Positions 57,406 through 64,000 of a stretch of DNA of 64,000 bases are shown here, piece by piece. The notes beneath the pieces were generated by a model. That model was given only the letters and a program-made list of their open reading frames with translations. It was not told the DNA's origin and made no database searches. Each line of letters opens with the position of its first letter. Within the stretch, counting starts at the first letter, position 1. The stretch comes from Brienomyrus brachyistius. Its lineage: Eukaryota; Chordata; Actinopteri; Osteoglossiformes; Mormyridae. A program made the position numbers and the translations under genes. Where the stretch lies: the NCBI RefSeq assembly GCF_023856365.1, contig NC_064540.1, positions 25,660,474-25,724,473 of the forward strand, read 5' to 3'.

Positions 57406-59560
57406 GCTATATGTTGAAAAGTCAGGCATGGATTTGAATCTTCTATCAGTATCTTTCGTAAAGTACTGTTATTTGTAAATTATTTATTTAAATATAAAAA
57501 ATAATAATCAAATAAAATGGAATTAAAAATGTATCTAAAATAAACGACTGAGTTCCAGGTGAGGTTGGGGTAAATTTATATATAAAAAAATCTATTCTTT
57601 TTTTTCTGTATTTACTGTTATTTGCCGTATGCTTGTTTTAATTATTTTCCTCTAAATGTAATGTAACTGTAATGTACTTTTTAAACCCTGTAGCTGTATA
57701 ACAAAAATCTTACATAAATTGAGATTGCAATTAAGATTGATTGATTGATTAGATGCATTTCCAAATTTCATGAGCCACCAATCAGCTCCTTTTCTTTCTA
57801 ACGTGACGTCATGTGTGATGTTGTTCAGGGACATGTAGTATTCCAGCTCTGGTCTTAAGTGGGAAAAGCAAGTCAATTTTTTGCATTCTGGTTAGAGGTA
57901 AGGAGCGCACGCTGATACAGGGTGTTGCTGCACCCACCACAGAGCGAAGCACCGCCGGAGTGAGAACGCGAGTGCAGCCGTGCAGCGGGTGATACCTCAG
58001 CAGCACAATGGTCCGAATGGAACAGTGTTAAGTTATTTTCTGGGTGGCTGGAGTGCCAATCCTGACACCGACCCCCAAATTTTCCCTGTAAGTTTGAGAA
58101 TGTCCTTGCAGGGCTGAATGTAGATTAATGTTATACCCATGGCAAAGCAATTACAGGTTAAGGGTTAAGAGTTACACAATAGCAACAGCATTATCAGATT
58201 CTGTGATACTTGTTACTGTGACATTCACAGAAACACAGCAGTGCTTTTGCTAAATATCATTTCTATAGAATCTGAAATGTCTCCATACAACGGAAGACGA
58301 ATTTCTTTTGGTGGTCAGTTCCTGTTAACTTTTTCCTACTCACTTATTCATTTTTTACAAAATATGCCAGACTATGACCAAGACTATGAACAAGGATAAA
58401 AATGATTCCGATTGGCTCAGACAGCACAAGTGGAATTCACACAAACACATTGGTGGTAAACTTCTGAACGAGTAAACAGCAAACTTATTAGAAATTGGAT
58501 AAATCACAATTATATTACTGCTAAACAATACTTATTAGTAGCTCATTTTTTATTAAATTTTAAGATTATATATTCAAATATTCAACAATGCTGACTCATC
58601 CTGCTAAGACTACCTGAAAAGAAGCATGCAACCAAGTAACCAAAAAATTATATTAAAAGACTGGCATTATACAGTACATTAAGGAAATCATATGAGCATC
58701 CTGTTATCCTGCATGCACAATCAAATGTTGGTATTTGTAGCATTTTATTTGTGAAAATGGCCACAATTGTAAAGAAACTATTTGTGCAAGTACCCATTTA
58801 TGGTATTTAACTGCTTTCTGTTCATAGTCTAACATTTGAAACATTTTTTTAAATGATGGAATAGCATAATAAAAACATAAAATTTGACAACTCAGTTTTG
58901 ATCATTTCTTGCTATTTGAGCACCTTGCTGTACATTAAATGCTTCCTTAACTGTGGGACCAGCTGCTTTTGTTGTCTGTCACATATAGCCTCCCTTATGT
59001 GTTCAGGTGACCCTTTATTTTAGCAGCCAAGGAGTGGATTTACACCTGGATTTAGCAAAGTGTCATCAGGGATTTAAGCCAGTAACCTTCCGATCTTCAC
59101 CAGCAATCCATGCTGCTGCAAACTTATTGAACAAATGAGGCCCACCAGGACACCCTTGGGCTCCATGTACTGCTGTAGTGGGAGCTGACAATGACACATT
59201 TGGCCAGAAGATTACAATCGCCGTCAGCCATCTCGCAGCAGTTTGGGCAGTGCAGTGTCACAGCACACGTCTCTGTGTGATCGCCAGATTTCCCAGCTCA
59301 GGAGTTTCAAAATGACGCTCCAGAAGAAGGTAAACTTCCGGGAAATTCAACAATAGAATTTTTTTGTTTTTTGTCCCCCTTACTGGCCAGGGTGGGGGGC
59401 GGGGGTGCTGTCGGTAAGAACAGCTATGGGGGAGAATTGGGAGGTATCAATCGGCAAAATATAAGATACATTATAATACGTTAACCAAAACTGTTATATA
59501 TATTTTTTGTAGTGCACATTTGATCTTTCTGTGACAAAAAAAAATGGTGAGATCAGCAGG
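57406..59560. other. Anonymous AT-rich intergenic sequence
   Basis: About 2.1 kb; a short (GATT)n at about 57737-57751. No gene or transposon recognised. Confidence 0.4.
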
Positions 59561-59584
59561 CCCCCCCCCCCCCCCCCCCCCCCC
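59561..59584. repeat. Poly-C tract, 24 bases
   Basis: Uninterrupted run of C. The plus frame at 59544-59741 (poly-proline) reads through it. Confidence 0.97.
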
Positions 59585-60179
59585 TACATTGCGGGACCCT
59601 GGGTTGTTCACCCCCCTCAAATTCTACCCCAACTCCCCACAGAGATCTGGGCAAAGATTTAGCCTTAGAGGTGGGAAGCATCAAGTGTCCTTGTTAGACG
59701 GATTACAAAAATTTGCTATAGAAATATATAGTGACGAGTAAGGCAGCGTAAAGCTTGCCACACTTTGTGGATGTACACCATACTGTTCCAAAATGTGATC
59801 GCAGGCCTACAGAACAATATGATAGCTGCTGGTTGACAGCCATCTCAGATGTATGTTTCATCAGAGCTGTCTGTTGGATAATGAGCAAAGTGAGTAGGCA
59901 GTCATACTCGCTGCAAGAGGATCAGTTTACTGTCATGTGGTGCTATCATGTCCGTGTCAGAAAGCTAACAAAAAGCAGTCCTTCTTTGTCTTAGAAGAGC
60001 GATGCCCTGGAGAGGCAGTTTTTTATTGGATAAAAACACCTGAAGTTGGGCGGAGGGTGGGGGGGGGGGGTAACTGGAGATGGGTGGTTGGCATGGGTAT
60101 TAGGTGACACGGTGTGGGAATCCCGAGATGGCCGCTGGCACCCTTACTTCATGCCAGGCCCATCTAAAGAAAAGAGAGA
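59585..60179. other. Anonymous sequence with G run
   Basis: A G run at about 60059-60070. Nothing else recognised. Confidence 0.4.
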
Positions 60180-60960
60180 GAGGTGACTGGTAGTGTAGTG
60201 TTGGTGACTGAAGGGAAAATAGGAGGCTTTTTAAATAGGCAGTCATCAGAGACTATGGCCGGTGTCTCAGACGGTAACGATCGGTGTGACCTCCTGGCAC
60301 AAGAGAGAGAGGCTGTGTGAGCAGCGGCAGCTGGCTTGATCAGCAGACTCAAGCCGTGCGTAATTGAGGGCGTGGCTCCGTGACCGCATCTTGGCCGGCT
60401 GTCCAGATCATTGGTCTTGAAGAGTTGGCAGGCGGCCACTGTCCAGGGTGCTGCTGGCAGCACACGGCCACCTGTCCAATGCGCCTGAGTCCCAGAGGCG
60501 CTGTTGCAACCACATTTACAGCTTAGAAACTCAGGCAGATTTATCTCCATCTTTACTGTATCGTCTGGCTTTGAGTGGCCTTTTTCTGGCTGGTTACAAT
60601 TTGAATAGGACTCCTGCCAGGCTGACATTTGCATTCACGGTGTTGTCGGCAATAATGAGAGCCCTAGTTTCGCCTCTTAATTGGATTGCTCCGCAACGGT
60701 GCATCATTGATATTTGTAAGCCGCAGTGCATCATGATAAGTAATGAGAGGATTATTGACCAGCAGTATCCAATGGCAAACTCCATCTGTAACCTACCTGT
60801 CAGCTATGGGTTCTCGGAGTGCAGAAGGGGGCGGGGGGTCCTGGGACTCTTACGGATGCCTGTAGCTGCAAAATCACAGACTGGGTGGTACAAATTTATA
60901 TCCGTTTCAGAATTAATAAGTGCATGATAAATGCAATTCTCTCACACGGTCCCCAATCGT
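60180..60960. other. Candidate conserved non-coding block
   Basis: About 780 bp free of repeats and GC-richer than the flanks, with overlapping long frames on both strands (60164-60634 minus, 60448-60927 plus) that show no recognised domain. Words such as cctcttaattggattgctcc and gcatcattgatatttgtaag suggest regulatory non-coding DNA rather than an exon. An unrecognised exon cannot be excluded. Confidence 0.27.
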
Positions 60961-63245
60961 AATCCTGCTCAAACAGCTTGTTGAACGAAATATATTTTCT
61001 TCTCACATTGAAATTCAGCCCCTCGGTTTTGTCGTGCCTTGATCATCATGTTGTACATAAACAGCTGGAGCAAAATTCTGCTACAGGAAAGTCCTAGTCG
61101 AATGCTGACTGCTGTTGGGATGCTTTGCCACGTCTGATTTGTACCCTGGTCTAAGCACGGGCAATTTTTATTCGTATTTTTATTTTCACGGTCATGTCAG
61201 TGCTTTCTTTTTCTTATAGCGCTGTGCCTTGCATCTGCTCTCGGGTTCTGTGGGAGTTCTGAAAAACCCGTATCCCCTATGGCCGCTTGTGCTAACACAT
61301 TGCATTGATTTTACACGAGCTGGAAAAAATCCTCCGACGAGCACGCTAAGCCAATTAAAGCAAAACCAGTCTGGTTCTGACTTTCCGATTGCAGGAGCCC
61401 CTTCTCACAAAACTGCTAATGGATTATTCATTCTTAACATCTTAACAATAATTGAAAAATGTATGAATGTGCCAAACACCACATTTAAATATTGTTTTGG
61501 CAAGCAGCATGCCAAATGTGTATGTTTGTGGCAGTGTCGTGTTATTGATGTACGAGTTGAACTGAGATATGTTTGCATCTGTGTTTGACATTTTAGGTCA
61601 ATATCTTCAGATCCTTGTCAGAAATAATTTGAAACCATATCACCAAAACTGTTTTTTATAGTTATTATAACATGCTCACATTCATATTAGTGTACATTAA
61701 TAATGTAATAACACCTTTATTCTTCAGAAAATCTTATAGTGATATCTAGGTTAATTGGTAAAACGTACACTTATAATAGGCCAATTAAAATTTTATTAAT
61801 AAGTATGATGGCTAGATTAATGCAACATATTAAAAACTGCATGTGCATATTTCAAGGATTCCTTGTGATGGCCAATCATTCCATCCGGGCTTCCTGGGAC
61901 AATGGACTGGAAAAGTAGTTATGGAAGGTGTATGGATGGCTTCCAGGTTTATACCTAATGCATTTACACTCCAGGGAGTGTAATTTATGTAAATAATCAA
62001 GGGCTCAGAGGCAGCTCACATCTTTGGGCTGAAGTCCATCTCTTTAACTAGCCGTACTAACCAGTTCTTGGACTGATGTACTAGTGACTTTTTGTTATCT
62101 ATTATGGGAGGTACTGCATAAAGAGTTTTGCTAAAACCTGCTTCAGTTATTTGACATTTTCTCCCCATGGTCTACTTACATGGCTTTTCCCATGATTATG
62201 CCTGTTTTATTGTCTGAAAATAACTGTGGATTTCCACCAGCAGAGGCTCCTAAGCTCAGGGTCTGTCAATTTGATGTGCAGCCCGTCATTCCAGTCCAGC
62301 AGTCCAGGACCTACTGTGTCTGAAATCCCCGGAATGATAGAAGGCCTTTCGCTATGCTGTTTAAAATGAGTCTTGCATGGATACATTTGCCCATGGTACA
62401 GTTTTTGTCTGCCAAAGTTGCATTTGACAGATGACATGAAGCCTTCTATAGATTCACATGACTTCAAACTGCTTCCCACCTTTTCCCACCTGCTTCTTTC
62501 TCCATGTCTTTGATCCTCTGCTCTTATATTTCCCCTTTAAGTCCCCTGCCACTTGAAAAAAAAATCTCTGAAAAACAATAATGAACTGTCTTCTTTTTTC
62601 CACATCAACTTCCAAAACAGTGATTGCAGAGCCTCCTTCACTTCAGCGCAGAGGGATTCTCACATTCTCTTTTCCTGCGCTCAGCTGACTTAGCGCAAGA
62701 TACAGTGTCTCAGTGCTGTTATCTAACAGAAAGGGTTCAGCTGGTTCAACAGAGTGCTGCATACTAGGAGTTCTGTAGACAGCCATGATTCATATGATTA
62801 TTCACAGCCATGAATTCATTTACAAATTCAAAGCCCTGCGATAGAATATTATAACTTTCCTGAAGAGGCCCCATCAACAATGGAAAGGTTCCATGCTGAG
62901 GATAACGTTTGAAAAATGGCTTGCATGGATTCCCATTGGTTAGCTCCACGGTCAGAACGCCCCTGCAAGACACAGAGTGGCTGTGCGCTTGGGGCAGCAC
63001 CCAAGAGAGCAGCCATCTGGCAGAAGTCTAGGTCTGGTGTTGTGGATGGACAGCATGCATCCGGCTGAGCCACGCCCACAGTGAAACACGGCTGGAAATG
63101 AACTGTCACAGACCTTCATTTTCAATTACTAAAACAAACCAACCATTTAAACGTTTTAAAAGTTTGTTTTTCTGTTGTTGCAGTGATTGTTTTTCTCCCT
63201 ACTGTGTGTTTGCTTTTTAGAGATATTTCGCAGGCGAACGTGAGA
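60961..63245. other. Anonymous intergenic sequence
   Basis: No gene or transposon recognised. Part of 61030-61590 is also repeat-free and balanced in composition. Confidence 0.4.
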
Positions 63246-63247
63246 TA

Positions 63248-63470
63248 CACTAACGGCCAAAATTGTGGAAATACTTGCAATTTTGAGAGATTGCAGAACT
63301 TTATTCCAGTTACTCCAATTACTAATTTAATCATCCAATGTATGATATTTATAAACATTCTTTGATTCTTTATAAACATTACCGCCAATTGCTACCATTA
63401 CTGGCAGTCATTTTTAAAGTGTGATGCCAAAAATGCTATGTAGGTGTTTCCACAATTTTAGCCACTAGTG
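63248..63470. mobile_element. Tc1/mariner-type MITE flanked by TA
   Basis: The left end cactaacggccaaaattgtg and the complement of the right end, cactagtggctaaaattgtg, form inverted repeats of about 28 bp. TA lies at both junctions (63246-63247 and 63471-63472), the Tc1/mariner duplication. The 223 bp interior is AT-rich and has no transposase. Confidence 0.88.
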
Positions 63471-63472
63471 TA

Positions 63473-64000
63473 CAGTGAAGATTCTCCCACAATCCTGAGC
63501 CTGCGAACCAACCTCTGCTCCCGCATTTTTTTCTAGATTATTGTAATAAACACAGGCTTTCCTTTTTTTGGTTCACCCTCCTATACCATGAATGGAAAGA
63601 CAGTGATGGAATATAGTTTTGGGGATGAGAGACAGGCATCAAAATTAATGTAAAAATTCCCAGTCACTTTCCTCCCTTGATGACCAAGCCCCTCCCTCCG
63701 AAATTTTAAATTGATTTTTTAAATTGTTTCAGGAGCTGGTCATGTTATTTAAAAATAGAAATTAAAAAATGAGGCAAATCAGATGTGACTCATACCGGTC
63801 ACTTTTTAATAGCATTGTGTCACAAAGACGGGTGGGTGGGAGGCAAACCTGATTGGTCAGCAGTTCTGTGGGGTGGGTAATTAAACAAACAGGAGTTAAG
63901 CTGAAATTTAAGACATCAATACAAAGATTTGGCATCTGTAAGGGAGGGCTTTGGGGGTGCTTGCTGTGGCAGTGTAAGGGGAGGGGCACAGAATTGGTGC
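63473..64000. other. Anonymous intergenic sequence
   Basis: Nothing recognised up to the window end. Confidence 0.4.

Overview
This 64 kb window looks like non-coding nuclear DNA of a ray-finned fish, most probably a teleost. The evidence is the repeat content. There are several copies of a V-SINE (the HE1/DANA-type superfamily with the conserved core gtttgcatgttctcccc). There are also other tRNA-derived fish SINE remnants, hAT and Tc1/mariner-type miniature elements, short solo LTRs, and long GATA, CCAT, CA and homopolymer tracts. I could not place the species more exactly.

I found no convincing protein-coding gene. The open frames are short, lie on both strands, and often run through repeats or homopolymers; none matches a protein family I recognise. 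Three frames deserve a second look. One at 50191-50401 sits behind a plausible splice acceptor. One at 38090-38464 (minus) is protein-like in composition. One or more lie in a GC-rich island at 29390-29600. No tRNA, rRNA, CRISPR or operon-like structure is visible. The only tRNA-like sequences are SINE heads.

Layout: 1-9.4 kb is mostly anonymous sequence with a MITE (854-1008), SINE pieces (300-455, 4186-4452, 4480-4630) and a reversed V-SINE (4857-5127). 7.4-11.1 kb holds an unclassified repeat pair (7420-7600 and 10258-10432), a tandem tgtggggacc repeat (9480-10045) and a V-SINE (10780-11125). 15.2-17.7 kb holds a retroelement tail, an LTR fragment, two near-identical 100 bp direct repeats and a Tc1-like transposase stub. 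18.7-25.1 kb is repeat-rich, with V-SINEs, GATA arrays and three inverted-repeat elements. 25-33.5 kb is AT-rich and has few repeats, and parts of it look like constrained non-coding DNA. 33.6-41.5 kb is the densest transposon zone: a tRNA-SINE, a TIR element, a solo LTR with a hAT MITE nested inside it, a 1.4 kb foldback, and a Tigger-like MITE. 43.8-46.6 kb has a V-SINE and a solo LTR, both with clean target-site duplications, and an AT-rich MITE. 47-64 kb is mostly anonymous, with candidate conserved blocks, a hAT MITE (56050), a third LTR copy (57140) and a Tc1/mariner MITE (63248).

The firmest results are the insertions whose target-site duplications can be read directly: V-SINEs at 18753 and 43856; solo LTRs at 38614, 44467 and 57140; hAT MITEs at 21085, 30352 and 38829; TA-flanked elements at 41171 and 63248. 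Candidate enhancer blocks are proposed from composition and lack of repeats only. I could not test conservation. I did not find a novel multi-gene system.
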